Positions 1 to 8,606 are shown, numbered from the stretch's first letter. The stretch: 35,684 nucleotides of DNA from Zhongshania aquatica (GCF_027257955.1 NZ_JANZNQ010000025.1:1-35684), one strand, 5' to 3'. Translations and numbers: made by a program. Notes: generated by a model from the letters alone, not told the origin.

Positions 1-125
1 AGAGTATGCAACCGAGTGGCTTTGGTTTTACAATCATGAACGCCCCCATAAAGCCAACAATGGGAAGCCACCATTGATGGCTGCTTAACTTCTACTTTGA
101 GCATCAGCTAAAAATGGGAGGATTA
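1..125 (+). mobile_element. IS3-family insertion sequence, right-end remnant (transposase OrfB C-terminus)
   Basis: The frame from position 2 to the stop at 86-88 reads as the last 28 residues of an IS3-type DDE transposase. It contains WLWFYNHERPHKANNGKPP and ends LMAA-stop; the YN-x-RPH block near the C-terminus is characteristic of the IS3 OrfB integrase domain. The rest of the element lies left of the window, so I cannot tell whether it is complete or active. About 35-50 bases of non-coding IS end follow before homology to pta begins. The exact end and any target-site duplication cannot be fixed from one end. Confidence 0.8.
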
Positions 126-369
126 CCTGCCCACCATTGGCAAACGCAAAGCACCAGATTCGACCGTCGCCGGCCAGGCAAATGTATTTGTGTTTCCAAG
201 TTTAGAAGCGGGAAATATCGCCTACAAAATCACTGAGCGAATTGGTGGTGCGAAAGCCATTGGCCCGATACTTCAGGGACCGGCAAAGCCGTGGATGGAT
301 TTATCACGGGGATGTACAGCAGAGGATATTGTTGATGTGGCAGTGATTGCGGCGGTATTGGCGCAGTAA
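121..369 (+). pseudogene. pta: Phosphate acetyltransferase 3' fragment, truncated by the IS
   Basis: An open frame in phase with the TAA at 367-369 gives the C-terminal end of a phosphate acetyltransferase (acetyl-CoA + phosphate to acetyl phosphate + CoA). Visible family motifs are [37 protein letters not shown] and the [11 protein letters not shown] end. Recognisable homology starts near 145, directly after the insertion-sequence end, and there is no start codon or upstream part. The remainder of Pta (several hundred residues) is missing here, so this is an inactivated remnant unless the 5' half survives beyond the element. No ackA partner is visible. Confidence 0.82.
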
Positions 370-447
370 TTAAACTTCAAACACCAAAGAAAAAGCGCCA
401 ATAAAGTGACGCACACTTAGCCCGCTCGCCACCTTATTTCATACTAA

Positions 448-1299
448 TTAGCGTAACAATAACAACGGCCGCTTAGTCTTGTGCAACATTTTAGCGGTAA
501 AACTACCCAGCAGCATATCGCGCAATGGGTGATGACTATAAGCTCCCATCACGGTCAAATCGATATCATGCTCAGCCTGGTAATGACAAAGTTGCTCGTC
601 ACTTTTTCCCTTAGGTAAATTCACAAGCTCATGCTTTATTCCGGCGGCTTGCAAGACCTTCGCTGCGTCATTCAATACGTTGGTCGCAGTAGACTCATCA
701 CCAACGTAGACTAAATGACAGGGAATATCTTTAAACACAGGACTAGACGCGACCATATCTAAGGCCTTTCTAGACGCATCGTGACCATCGTAAGCCAGCA
801 TGATTTTCTTGGGCGTAAAGAATGGCGTATTCACAACCAAAACGGGCTTATGCAAAGAACGAATAACCGTTTCTAAATGTGCCCCTATTTGCCCTTCTTG
901 ATGCTCATCACCGCGAACCCCCATCACCAAGACACGTATATTCTCTTCTAGCCCAATCAATGACTCTTGCAGACTGCCATGCTGCTGCCACACATCAACA
1001 TCAGCAACACCCGCCACCACTGCTCGCTCGCTTGCAGCATCAAGCATCAACTTACCCTTTTTCATCAAGAGCCTATTGCGCTGTTGCTCTACGCGGGTTA
1101 ACTCTTCAAGCAGCTCTTCTTGACTACCCAGCCCAATACTACCGCTTAAATCTGCAACCGCCGCCTGCGGGCGATGCTCAATATTGTGAAGCAGCTTTAA
1201 TGCTGCACCAGTTCTTTGCGACATCCACGCCGCATAGTCACACACCGCCGTAGTAAGACTCGCACCATCGATACACGCCAACACATAATTATTATTCAT
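448..1299 (-). CDS. Universal stress protein, tandem UspA domains
   Basis: The product has 283 residues with two Usp folds. The first runs from about residue 4 (YVLACIDGA) to about 155 (HKPVLVVNTP), the second from about 163 (KIMLAYDGHDASRKAL) to the end (KRPLLLLR). The second domain ends with MGAYSHHPLRDMLLGSFT, which resembles the nucleotide-binding G-x2-G-x9-G-S/T loop with the second glycine replaced by serine. The first domain has MGVRGDEHQEGQIG. The ATG shares one base with the stop of the upstream SulP gene (TAATG) and a GGGAGG Shine-Dalgarno lies inside that gene, so the two are translationally coupled. Usp proteins are cytosolic stress or nucleotide-binding factors; a role in modulating the transporter is inference. 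Confidence 0.9.
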   Translation of the reverse strand: MNNNYVLACIDGASLTTAVCDYAAWMSQRTGAALKLLHNIEHRPQAAVADLSGSIGLGSQEELLEELTRVEQQRNRLLMKKGKLMLDAASERAVVAGVADVDVWQQHGSLQESLIGLEENIRVLVMGVRGDEHQEGQIGAHLETVIRSLHKPVLVVNTPFFTPKKIMLAYDGHDASRKALDMVASSPVFKDIPCHLVYVGDESTATNVLNDAAKVLQAAGIKHELVNLPKGKSDEQLCHYQAEHDIDLTVMGAYSHHPLRDMLLGSFTAKMLHKTKRPLLLLR

Positions 1300-2792
1300 T
1301 AGTGGCCTCCCAATACTTTTTCAATTTCTTCTGGTTTATCGTGAATACCGAAGCGATCTACAATCGTCTCACTGGCCTCATTCAAACCAATTAATTCGAC
1401 CTCAGCACCTTCGCGTCGAAACTTAATAACGACTTTATCCAAAGCACCAACCGCAGATATGTCCCAGAAATGGGCGCGACTCAAATCGATAACAACCTTG
1501 TCTACCACCTCTTTAAAATCAAAACCGGCATTAAAACGTTCAGCGGAATTAAAGAAGACCTGACCTACTACCTTATAGATCCGTGTATTGCCCTCATCGC
1601 TTTCGTCCTTGCTGATATACATGAAGTGACTAACTTTGTTGGCGAAGAATAAGGCGCCCAGTAATACGCCGACAAAAACGCCATAGGCAAGATTATGCGT
1701 CCACACCACCACAGCCACCGTCGCCAACATAATAATATTTGCCGACAGAGGATTAGATTTCAAACCTGTTACCGATGACCAGTTAAAGGTACCAATAGAG
1801 ACCATAATCATAACTGCAACCAAAGCAGCCATGGGAATCAACGACACCCAGTCACTCAAGAATACGACCATAGTCAGCAACATTGTGCCCGCGAAGAAGG
1901 TCGACAAGCGACCGCGGCCGCCAGACTTCACATTAATCACCGACTGACCAATCATCGCACAACCGGCCATCCCGCCAAGTAAACCAGAAAAAATATTGGC
2001 GATACCCTGGCCCTTACACTCTCTATTTTTATCACTGCCAGTATCGGTAAGGTCATCGACGATGGTCGCCGTCATCAAAGACTCTAATAAACCCACCACC
2101 GCCATCGCAGCGGCATAAGGGAAAATAATACTCAGCGTTTCAAGGTTCAGCGGCACATCAGGCCAAAGGAAGATCGGCAAGGTATCAGGTAATTCCCCCA
2201 TATCCCCAACTGTACGAATATCAAGACCAATAAACAAACTCACAGCGGTGAGGGTAAGAATACAAATCAGTGGCGATGGAATAACCTTGCCAACAACAGG
2301 CACCAGCGGAAACAAATAAATAATGCCCAAGCCAGCTGCGGTCATGGCGTACACATGCCACGTTACATTTGTTAGCTCTGGCAGCTGCGCCATAAAAATC
2401 AAAATAGCCAAGGCATTAACGAAGCCAGTAACCACCGAGCGGGACACAAAGCTCATCAATTGCCCAAGCTTTAAATAACCCGCCACAATCTGCAAAGCGC
2501 CAGTTAGCAAGGTAGCTGCGAGCAGATATTGCAAGCCATGGTCTTTAACCAATGTCACCATCAGTAAGGCCATCGCGCCAGTGGCGGCAGAAATCATCCC
2601 CGGCCGACCACCGACGATAGCCGTAACTACCGCAATACAAAATGACGCGTACAAACCAATTTTTGGATCGACGCCAGCGATAATAGAAAAGGCGATGGCC
2701 TCAGGTATTAGGGCTAGAGCAACAACTAGTCCGGCGAGAATGTCGCCTCGAACATTTCCTAACCAGTCTTCTTTTTTTGAGAGCAATAACAT
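1299..2792 (-). CDS. SulP family inorganic anion transporter with C-terminal STAS domain
   Basis: The 497-residue inner-membrane protein has the SulP signature near its N-terminus ([20 protein letters not shown]), a long run of hydrophobic segments to about residue 390, and a cytoplasmic STAS domain ([20 protein letters not shown], then [10 protein letters not shown]). Family members carry sulfate, bicarbonate or other anions, often with Na+ or H+. The substrate cannot be read from sequence, and the absence of sulfur genes nearby makes bicarbonate at least as likely as sulfate. It is the first gene of a two-gene operon with the downstream Usp protein. The start is the ATG at 2790-2792; no strong Shine-Dalgarno precedes it. 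Confidence 0.92.
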   Translation of the reverse strand: MLLLSKKEDWLGNVRGDILAGLVVALALIPEAIAFSIIAGVDPKIGLYASFCIAVVTAIVGGRPGMISAATGAMALLMVTLVKDHGLQYLLAATLLTGALQIVAGYLKLGQLMSFVSRSVVTGFVNALAILIFMAQLPELTNVTWHVYAMTAAGLGIIYLFPLVPVVGKVIPSPLICILTLTAVSLFIGLDIRTVGDMGELPDTLPIFLWPDVPLNLETLSIIFPYAAAMAVVGLLESLMTATIVDDLTDTGSDKNRECKGQGIANIFSGLLGGMAGCAMIGQSVINVKSGGRGRLSTFFAGTMLLTMVVFLSDWVSLIPMAALVAVMIMVSIGTFNWSSVTGLKSNPLSANIIMLATVAVVVWTHNLAYGVFVGVLLGALFFANKVSHFMYISKDESDEGNTRIYKVVGQVFFNSAERFNAGFDFKEVVDKVVIDLSRAHFWDISAVGALDKVVIKFRREGAEVELIGLNEASETIVDRFGIHDKPEEIEKVLGGH

Positions 2793-3046
2793 TAGAAACT
2801 CATTGATGAAAAAAATAAACGATCATCCTTCGACAATGCTCATTAGACAAACAACTATCAAAGAAATGAAATATAAGTATTAGATATGGCATTAACACCA
2901 TCTAACAGACGAAGTCTGTATTATACCTTCTTTATAAACTTGCGCTGAGTGTTATGGCTAAATGATCAAGGTACTTCAATAAGATGCCATTTATGACAAC
3001 AATATGACTACTCAAATTAGAGCCCTGCCACAAAAGTATGGCTGTT
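2793..3046 (-). promoter_or_regulatory. Intergenic region with candidate promoter and inverted repeat for the SulP-Usp operon
   Basis: This 254-base AT-rich gap separates the operon from the polysaccharide locus. On the minus strand a perfect TATAAT -10 hexamer lies at 2925-2920 with no good -35 box. Immediately downstream of it, at 2905-2919, is a 6-bp inverted repeat (ACAGAC-GAA-GTCTGT). That places the repeat over the likely start site, suiting an operator or a 5' hairpin. No open frame of note and no terminator for the aminotransferase gene is apparent. Confidence 0.45.
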
Positions 3047-4198
3047 TCAGAACGGAGACCAGAGGTTACATGCATCAATAACAGTGTTAACTTGTTCATT
3101 CGTCATTACAGGACTCATTGGCAAGCTCAATACACTGCTGTGAATACTTTCCGTAATAGGAAACGATAAATGCCTAAAATGTTGGATTAACGCAGCCTGC
3201 TGATGAGGAGGTACAGGGTAATGAATTAGGGTCTGGATACCCTTGTTTTTCAAGTGTGTTCGCAGTGCGTCACGGTGAGTGGTTCGAATAACGAAGAGAT
3301 GATGCACATGAGAGGCGTCATATAGCCACTCTGGTAACTCGATCAGTGGGTGCCTTATTCCCTCACTATATTTCTTTGCAACGATTGTTCTTTTTGCAGC
3401 CTCCGAATCAATATATGCCAACTTCACCAAAAGCATTGCTGCCTGTATCTCATCTAAACGGCTATTAGAACCAATATGCAAGTTAACGTATTTTTCTTGG
3501 CTTCCATAATTTCCTAACATGCCAACCATTCGTGCTAATTCAGCATCATCTGTAACCACTGCTCCAGCGTCACCGAGCGCACCAAGATTCTTACCTGGAT
3601 AAAAACTAAATGCAGCGGCGCCGCCCCATGCACCCGCTTTTCGCCCACATAGACTTGCACCGTGGGCTTGCGCAGCATCTTCCAACAACAACAAACCCGC
3701 ACGTTCAGCTAAGGCAGATAGCTCAGGCATATTTGCCATACGACCATACAAATGCACTGGAAGAACCACCTTGGTTCGCTGAGTAATCGCCTCGGCTGCT
3801 AACTTTGGGCACATATTAAAGGTCTTCTCATCCGGCTCTACCAGTACTGGAACTAATTCAGCATCCAGCACTGCAAGGATTGTCGCAATATATGTATTCG
3901 CAGGGACCAGCACCTCATCGCCAACATCGGCCAACCCCATCTGACGCCATGCCTTGAGCGTCAAACTCAAGGCATCTAGCCCGCTTCCAACACCAACACA
4001 AAATTTAGTGCCACAATATTCGGCAAACCTTTGCTCAAAGTTTGCGAGCTCTCGGCCACGAATATACCAGCCTGAGTCAATAACACGCGAGACGGCAGAA
4101 TTTAGCTCGTCTTTGTATTGAGTATTTATCGCCTTCAAATCAAGAAATGGTACCGAAAATACCGCCTGCACATCTTGTGGAAACTTTGAAATTGCCAT
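3047..4198 (-). CDS. DegT/DnrJ/EryC1/StrS PLP-dependent sugar aminotransferase (FdtB/QdtB-like)
   Basis: The 383-residue protein has the N-terminal PFLDLKAINTQY motif, the cofactor region GSGLDALSLTLKAW, the DAAQAHGA motif and the PLP-lysine segment SFYPGKNLGALGDAGA. Such enzymes transfer an amino group from glutamate to a keto group of a nucleotide-activated sugar. It lies 7 bases after an acetyltransferase gene and in line with a dTDP-4-keto-6-deoxyglucose ketoisomerase. The likely substrate is therefore dTDP-3-keto-6-deoxyhexose, giving dTDP-3-amino-3,6-dideoxy-galactose or -glucose. The ATG at 4198 adds about 15 residues before the conserved start of the family, but no better in-frame start is visible. 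Confidence 0.88.
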   Translation of the reverse strand: MAISKFPQDVQAVFSVPFLDLKAINTQYKDELNSAVSRVIDSGWYIRGRELANFEQRFAEYCGTKFCVGVGSGLDALSLTLKAWRQMGLADVGDEVLVPANTYIATILAVLDAELVPVLVEPDEKTFNMCPKLAAEAITQRTKVVLPVHLYGRMANMPELSALAERAGLLLLEDAAQAHGASLCGRKAGAWGGAAAFSFYPGKNLGALGDAGAVVTDDAELARMVGMLGNYGSQEKYVNLHIGSNSRLDEIQAAMLLVKLAYIDSEAAKRTIVAKKYSEGIRHPLIELPEWLYDASHVHHLFVIRTTHRDALRTHLKNKGIQTLIHYPVPPHQQAALIQHFRHLSFPITESIHSSVLSLPMSPVMTNEQVNTVIDACNLWSPF

Positions 4199-4205
4199 AT
4201 TTAAC

Positions 4206-4754
4206 TTATTCGTAGAACTCTGGCTCTATAAATCGCCGAAAAGTGTTTAGAAATAAATCACAGCTCTCCAATGACATGTCGAAATACACATTCTCCCCAT
4301 CCTCACCAACTAACGCTGCGCCTGATTTCTGGTGAAAACTGATCACTTTCTCATTTCCCTTGCGAACATCCAAATGGCAGTTTGTATAACCGAGTTCTTT
4401 AAACCCATAGCGATAACACAACAACGCGCTCTCCAACGCCGCGCTACGCGTCTTCGCACCGTTCAGAATCCAACTTCCTATGGCAAAGGAATTTCTATCG
4501 AGACGAAAGTCATATATACGAATCGAACCCACCGCCGTGTTATCACTTCGCTTCAAAACGATAAAATAATATTCTGTTCCCGCATGTTCACGCTTTTTAT
4601 ACGCTTTAAGCCATTCACGCTGCAGGGCTACCGAACCATCAACCGCAGAGAGATACCTATTAAACTGAGAATCAGTTCGCAGAGAGTTAATAAACTCAGC
4701 ATCAGAGGTTTCTGCCAAGCGCAAATATACACTACGTCCTATTAATGATTTCAC
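4206..4754 (-). CDS. GNAT-family N-acetyltransferase, probably acting on the 3-amino sugar nucleotide
   Basis: The 182-residue protein resembles RimJ/RimL-type acetyltransferases: SVYLRLAETSDAEFINSLR at the start, YYFIVLKRSDNTAVGSIRIYDF in the central strands, GSWIL, and LGYTNCHLDVRKGNEKVISFHQKSGA towards the acetyl-CoA-binding end. It starts with GTG in a GTGA overlap with the upstream ketoisomerase gene, so both are made together. In the characterised Fuc3NAc and Qui3NAc pathways the final acetylation is done by a left-handed beta-helix enzyme. A GNAT in that position is less usual but has parallels (WecD, PseH). Its role as the dTDP-3-amino-sugar N-acetyltransferase is inferred from position. 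Confidence 0.8.
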   Translation of the reverse strand: MKSLIGRSVYLRLAETSDAEFINSLRTDSQFNRYLSAVDGSVALQREWLKAYKKREHAGTEYYFIVLKRSDNTAVGSIRIYDFRLDRNSFAIGSWILNGAKTRSAALESALLCYRYGFKELGYTNCHLDVRKGNEKVISFHQKSGAALVGEDGENVYFDMSLESCDLFLNTFRRFIEPEFYE

Positions 4755-5149
4755 GCCGACAACTCCAAAAAATCCTGATAACTCCTAATATAATCATCTT
4801 CATTATAGTATTCGCCAGCAACCACTAAAATCACGCATCCCGGCGATAAATCATGCATTTCACGCCAGATCATATTGCCAATTTGCAGTCCTTGGGTAGG
4901 ACTTTCCAGCCAAACCTCTTCACGACGTACACCGTCATCTAACACAACGCGGCATCTTCCTGACAAACAAACCATAAGCTGTTGCAATTTCTTATGGGCA
5001 TGGAACCCCCTAGAAACCCCATCGGAAGTATCAAAAATATAATACACACGCTTTATTTCAAACGGCAGAGTAATACCGCCTTCTAGCGCGATCAGGGATC
5101 CTCTATCATCGCCACGTACGGGCAAATCAAGCATTGTAATTATGCTCAT
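4751..5149 (-). CDS. dTDP-4-dehydro-6-deoxyglucose 3,4-ketoisomerase, FdtA/QdtA-type cupin
   Basis: This 132-residue single-domain cupin shows DDRGSLIALEGG near the N-terminus, the motif SRGFHAHKKLQQLMVCLSG with the two catalytic-type histidines (HAH), and GEYYNEDDYIRSY at the C-terminus. The family isomerises the product of RfbB to the 3-keto sugar in the cytosol. I chose the ATG at 5149, which has GGAAAG ten bases upstream and gives a protein starting just before the conserved core. A longer frame reaches 5230 but would overlap the upstream glycosyltransferase and add 27 unconserved residues. Whether the product is galacto- or gluco-configured cannot be settled here. Confidence 0.88.
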   Translation of the reverse strand: MSIITMLDLPVRGDDRGSLIALEGGITLPFEIKRVYYIFDTSDGVSRGFHAHKKLQQLMVCLSGRCRVVLDDGVRREEVWLESPTQGLQIGNMIWREMHDLSPGCVILVVAGEYYNEDDYIRSYQDFLELSA

Positions 5150-5198
5150 AGACTTAATACTTTCCACATATACGATCCTTGTAGCTACACAACAATCA

Positions 5199-6131
5199 CT
5201 AATCAAGTGATCGCATGAATTTAAATTCACTTGATATTGCCGAAAAAAAAGCGGTAGGCCTTAACAAAAGATCTCCGATTAAAGCGGAGGGATTGAAATG
5301 AAAATGCTTTCTAACCAACAGCCGTGATATGCGCTTTTTTAATTTCCGATCCAGTCGACCTTCTAAATGATCGCTTACTTTTAAATCAGCGCGTCGTTGC
5401 TGCAATGTATCAAGCATTAGACAAACTTGACTCTTTCGCCGCTGCAAACTATTCGGTTGCGCAATCGAAACTTGCTGCGACATACCGACAGAGGTACGGT
5501 AGTACAATAGACACTCATCGATGTACAAGATGCTATTTTCAAGCACAGCCCTGAAACCCATAACAAGATCTTCAAACGCGCATGAGTAATCAATCACACC
5601 ATACTTTTCTATTAACTCTCTAGACCAGGCGCCGCTCGCCCCCAAATAAATACTTTGCGAAAAAGCAGCCTCCTCAAGGCTCAACTGACGACGAAAATTA
5701 GCATGCGGCGACTCTGAACCAATAACAAAGCCATCCGCATCGATATCAACTGCCTTCGAATGAAGCAACATAGGCTTACCATTACTCAGATAGCTTTCAA
5801 CTAATCTAGAGACCCGATGCGGAAAAGAAATATCGTCCCCTGACGCAACTACCACCAGCTCCCCCCGACACAGCGAAACAAGCAAATTTACATGGGCAAT
5901 CAACCCTAAATTCCTGTCGTTTCTGTTAACAACTACAGGGCGCCCATTAGCATACTGTGCGACAGCGCGCTCTAGCTCCTCATAACTACCATCTATTGAA
6001 CAGTCGTCTGAGAATATAAACTCAGCAACCGGGTAGTCCTGCGACAAAACACCCTTAACCGCAGCGTCGATGTACTGATATTGATTGTAACAACAAAAAA
6101 TAAAACTGACGCAGACCCGAGGTGTATCCAT
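5199..6131 (-). CDS. Glycosyltransferase family 2
   Basis: The protein has a GT-A fold of about 310 residues. It begins with the nucleotide-binding strand VSFIFCCYNQYQYIDAAVKG, followed by FIFSDDCSIDGS and the DxD-like VVASGDDISFPHRVSR. A ...CAFEDLVMGFRA segment in the middle fits the acceptor/catalytic region. The C-terminus is basic (KKRISRLLVRKHF), suggesting peripheral membrane attachment. The ATG at 6131 is preferred over an in-frame TTG at 6164 because it has GGTGG just upstream and starts next to the domain. It probably adds one sugar to the lipid-linked repeat unit; donor and linkage are unknown. Confidence 0.87.
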   Translation of the reverse strand: MDTPRVCVSFIFCCYNQYQYIDAAVKGVLSQDYPVAEFIFSDDCSIDGSYEELERAVAQYANGRPVVVNRNDRNLGLIAHVNLLVSLCRGELVVVASGDDISFPHRVSRLVESYLSNGKPMLLHSKAVDIDADGFVIGSESPHANFRRQLSLEEAAFSQSIYLGASGAWSRELIEKYGVIDYSCAFEDLVMGFRAVLENSILYIDECLLYYRTSVGMSQQVSIAQPNSLQRRKSQVCLMLDTLQQRRADLKVSDHLEGRLDRKLKKRISRLLVRKHFHFNPSALIGDLLLRPTAFFSAISSEFKFMRSLD

Positions 6132-6167
6132 TAACCCACCAAAAATATAAATACGCGACCACAAAGA

Positions 6168-7133
6168 CTATGCAAAAGGAACCAAAATAAAGTACCACTT
6201 CCCACGACATATTTTCTTAACAAAGCTCTCTCTCTTATCAAAGAGACAGAGAAAATGATCTCCATTTTTATTCAAAAATCTTTTTAGCTCAAAATTATAA
6301 AAAACCGTTTCATTCCGAATGTATTTTTTATAGAAAGCCTCAAGGAGCAATTGCTCTTCCGCCGAAAGAATACCACTTTGTATTACTGGCAAAATGAAGT
6401 CACAGGATTTTCGAAACTTATTAGATACGTGGATATGCTTAGGAATTCTCCGTTTCGACTTTGAGCCCCAAACCGCATTGCTATCATGCTTTCTATATAA
6501 CGACAACACATCACTACCCGCCTTCAACTTCCCGCGAGAAGCCGCCACTATAGCGAGCCACTGATCGTGATATGGCATTTGAGACATGGCGGGCATAGCA
6601 AGCTCTAGTAACTCGCGCCTTATTAAACAGGCATGCCCAGTAACGCAGTTATTCAGAATCAGCGATAGGGCGCAACGCCCCTCTATACGATTTACCGTTG
6701 GGAACTCCACATCTTGCCGAACACCATTACTATCAATAACAGCAACTTTCGAATAGATGAGCCAGTCTTCACCTATATTCTCGACCAGACAGCTTATTTT
6801 ATTCAAAAACCAAATATCGTCTTGATCGGCAAGTGCTATCAGGTCGCCCCGACATTCATTTATCGCCTTCTCAAAATTCCTAACAAAGCCGAGATTCTCA
6901 TCGTTACATATTAGACGAATTCGGTTATCACGCTTAGCGTATTTGGTCAATATATCTAAGGTGCCATCCGATGAACAATCATCGACAATAACGATCTCAA
7001 GATTCGCATAAGTTTGACCAACAATAGAGTCTAACTGCTCCGCTAGATACTGCTCACCGTTATAAGTACACATTGCGATCGAGACAAGACTTTGATCACA
7101 AGTTACTACTGTATTATCTTCTTGGCTGCCCAT
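6168..7133 (-). CDS. Glycosyltransferase family 2 (rhamnosyltransferase-like)
   Basis: The 321-residue GT-A enzyme has VSIAMCTYNGEQYLAEQLDS, IVIVDDCSSDGTLDIL, NLGFVRNFEKAI and DLIALADQDDIWFLNK, the last being the metal-binding DxD region. HDQWLAIVAAS is in the usual acceptor region. This pattern is common among O-antigen rhamnosyltransferases, and rfbBACD lies in the same locus, but the donor sugar is inference. It is the first gene of the minus-strand block running through the amino-sugar genes. AT content looks higher than in the flanking housekeeping genes, as is common for O-antigen loci. Confidence 0.87.
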   Translation of the reverse strand: MGSQEDNTVVTCDQSLVSIAMCTYNGEQYLAEQLDSIVGQTYANLEIVIVDDCSSDGTLDILTKYAKRDNRIRLICNDENLGFVRNFEKAINECRGDLIALADQDDIWFLNKISCLVENIGEDWLIYSKVAVIDSNGVRQDVEFPTVNRIEGRCALSLILNNCVTGHACLIRRELLELAMPAMSQMPYHDQWLAIVAASRGKLKAGSDVLSLYRKHDSNAVWGSKSKRRIPKHIHVSNKFRKSCDFILPVIQSGILSAEEQLLLEAFYKKYIRNETVFYNFELKRFLNKNGDHFLCLFDKRESFVKKICRGKWYFILVPFA

Positions 7134-7505
7134 TAGCTTTCTTAATTACTTAAAGATGAATTAAAGACAAAATATGACAATATAAGCATACCTACAAAAA
7201 CCGCCAGCCAAACGGACGCCAGCTACAGCGCTTTAGCGCAGCTGAACGAGCAACACTATAGCCCTGCTGTCGCTCTGCCTTCACCTTAAGACAAAACAAC
7301 CTAAGGAGTTTCAATTGGCCCACAGCCAACAATTCTCAAGTTCAACCACAGCAACAAATACAATCGCGATATAGCGCGAATAGGTCACGTAAATCGTCAA
7401 CATTATACAGCATTGTTCACGATTGCTAGGTATTATGTCACTAAGAATCAAGCGCCCAAACAAGGATCGCACTGAGCCAGCAAACAACAGCCCGGAGAAC
7501 CATCA
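7134..7505. other. Non-coding divergent region between a GT2 gene and glf
   Basis: This stretch of about 370 bases holds no long gene. It contains a hairpin at 7220-7244 (CAGC...GCGC-TTTA-GCGC-A-GCTG) and a short inverted repeat at 7364-7379 (TCGCG...CGCGA). It also holds a very short frame from TTG 7315 to TAG 7374 with a perfect AAGGAG six to seven bases ahead. It must carry the promoters of both neighbours, but no convincing -35/-10 pair stands out. I found no JUMPStart/ops motif (GGCGGTAG). Confidence 0.4.
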
Positions 7506-8600
7506 ATGTATGACTACCTGATAGTTGGTAGCGGACTTTACGGAAGCACCTGCGCCCACGAGCTAAAAAAGCGTGGAAAACGCGTACTGGTTATAGAGCA
7601 ACGCGACCATATCGGTGGCAATATATTCACTGAAAACAATAATGGCATCCAAGTCCATAAATATGGCGCACATATATTTCACACGAACAACAGAGAAATA
7701 TGGAATTACGTTAATCAGTTTGCCGAATTTAATAGGTATACGAACTCCCCAGTAGCGAATTACAAAGGGAAAATTTATAACCTCCCATTTAACATGAACA
7801 CCTTCAACCAGCTTTGGGGTGCAATCACACCTGAGCAGGCGCAGGCTAAAATTGCCGAGCAACAATCTGAGCTCGGCGAAAAGCTACCCAAAAACCTTGA
7901 AGAACAAGCAATTCGACTGGTCGGACGAGACATTTACGAAAAACTAGTAAAAGGCTATACAGAAAAGCAGTGGGGGAGGCCTGCCACCGAACTTCCCGCG
8001 TTCATCATTAAACGACTTCCAGTGAGATTCACATACGATAACAATTACTTTAATGACAAATTTCAAGGTATTCCGATAGGTGGCTACACGCAAATTATCG
8101 AGAAGATGCTCGCGGGAATTGAAGTTCGCTGCAACACTGATTACTTTCACAATAGAAAGGAGCTAGATCAAACTAGCAAAGCCGTCATTTATTCCGGCCC
8201 CATTGATCGGTATTTTGGCTATTGCTACGGAAAGCTCGAATACCGGAGCCTACGATTTGAAACCGAAACTATTAACAAACCCAACGTGCAAGGCAATGCG
8301 GTAGTCAATTACACTGAACGCGAAGTTCCATATACACGAATAATTGAACACAAACATTTTGATCCCGTTGATACGCCCCACTCAGTTATTACACACGAAT
8401 ATCCCGCAGAATGGACCGACGGCCTAGAGCCTTACTACCCAATAAACAACGACAAAAATGATACTTTGTATCGTCAGTATCGAGACCTTAGCAAACTAGA
8501 AAATAATATTTTTTTCGGCGGTCGACTAGCAGAGTATCGCTACTACGACATGCACCAAATCATTGCATCAGCCTTGAATGACATAAAGAAAATGCCCTAA
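7506..8600 (+). CDS. glf: UDP-galactopyranose mutase
   Basis: The 364-residue flavoenzyme interconverts UDP-galactopyranose and UDP-galactofuranose in the cytosol, supplying Galf to glycans. The N-terminal FAD-binding motif YLIVGSGLYGSTCAHEL (GSGLYG at residues 8-13) is followed by VIEQRDHIGGN and KYGAHIFHT, all hallmark Glf motifs. LVKGYTEKQWGR, the NYFNDKFQGIPIGGY segment and the C-terminal FFGGRLAEYRYYDMHQ are also typical. Length matches the bacterial family. GGAGAA lies upstream of the ATG. It is the only plus-strand gene within the polysaccharide block and converges with the next gene at a spacing of 6 bases. UDP-galactose would come from a galE outside the window. Confidence 0.96.
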   Translation: MYDYLIVGSGLYGSTCAHELKKRGKRVLVIEQRDHIGGNIFTENNNGIQVHKYGAHIFHTNNREIWNYVNQFAEFNRYTNSPVANYKGKIYNLPFNMNTFNQLWGAITPEQAQAKIAEQQSELGEKLPKNLEEQAIRLVGRDIYEKLVKGYTEKQWGRPATELPAFIIKRLPVRFTYDNNYFNDKFQGIPIGGYTQIIEKMLAGIEVRCNTDYFHNRKELDQTSKAVIYSGPIDRYFGYCYGKLEYRSLRFETETINKPNVQGNAVVNYTEREVPYTRIIEHKHFDPVDTPHSVITHEYPAEWTDGLEPYYPINNDKNDTLYRQYRDLSKLENNIFFGGRLAEYRYYDMHQIIASALNDIKKMP

Positions 8601-8606
8601 GGACGC

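Noticed and set aside
370-447. Possible terminator after the Usp gene
   Set aside because: A GCGC and T-rich stretch exists on the minus strand, but the arms do not pair convincingly.
879-1253. 124-codon plus-strand frame opposite the Usp gene
   Set aside because: Shadow of a clear Usp domain; histidine/proline-rich translation typical of antisense reading.
4332-4745. 137-codon plus-strand frame opposite the GNAT gene
   Set aside because: Antisense to a conserved acetyltransferase, with no ribosome site or recognisable motif.
5150-5230. N-terminal extension of the ketoisomerase to 5230
   Set aside because: It overlaps the upstream glycosyltransferase, and the added residues lie outside the cupin. 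The internal ATG at 5149 has a better ribosome site.
7134-7505. JUMPStart/ops antiterminator element expected in O-antigen leaders
   Set aside because: No GGCGGTAG match in this leader. A GCGGTAGG at about 5250 lies inside a gene and is probably chance.
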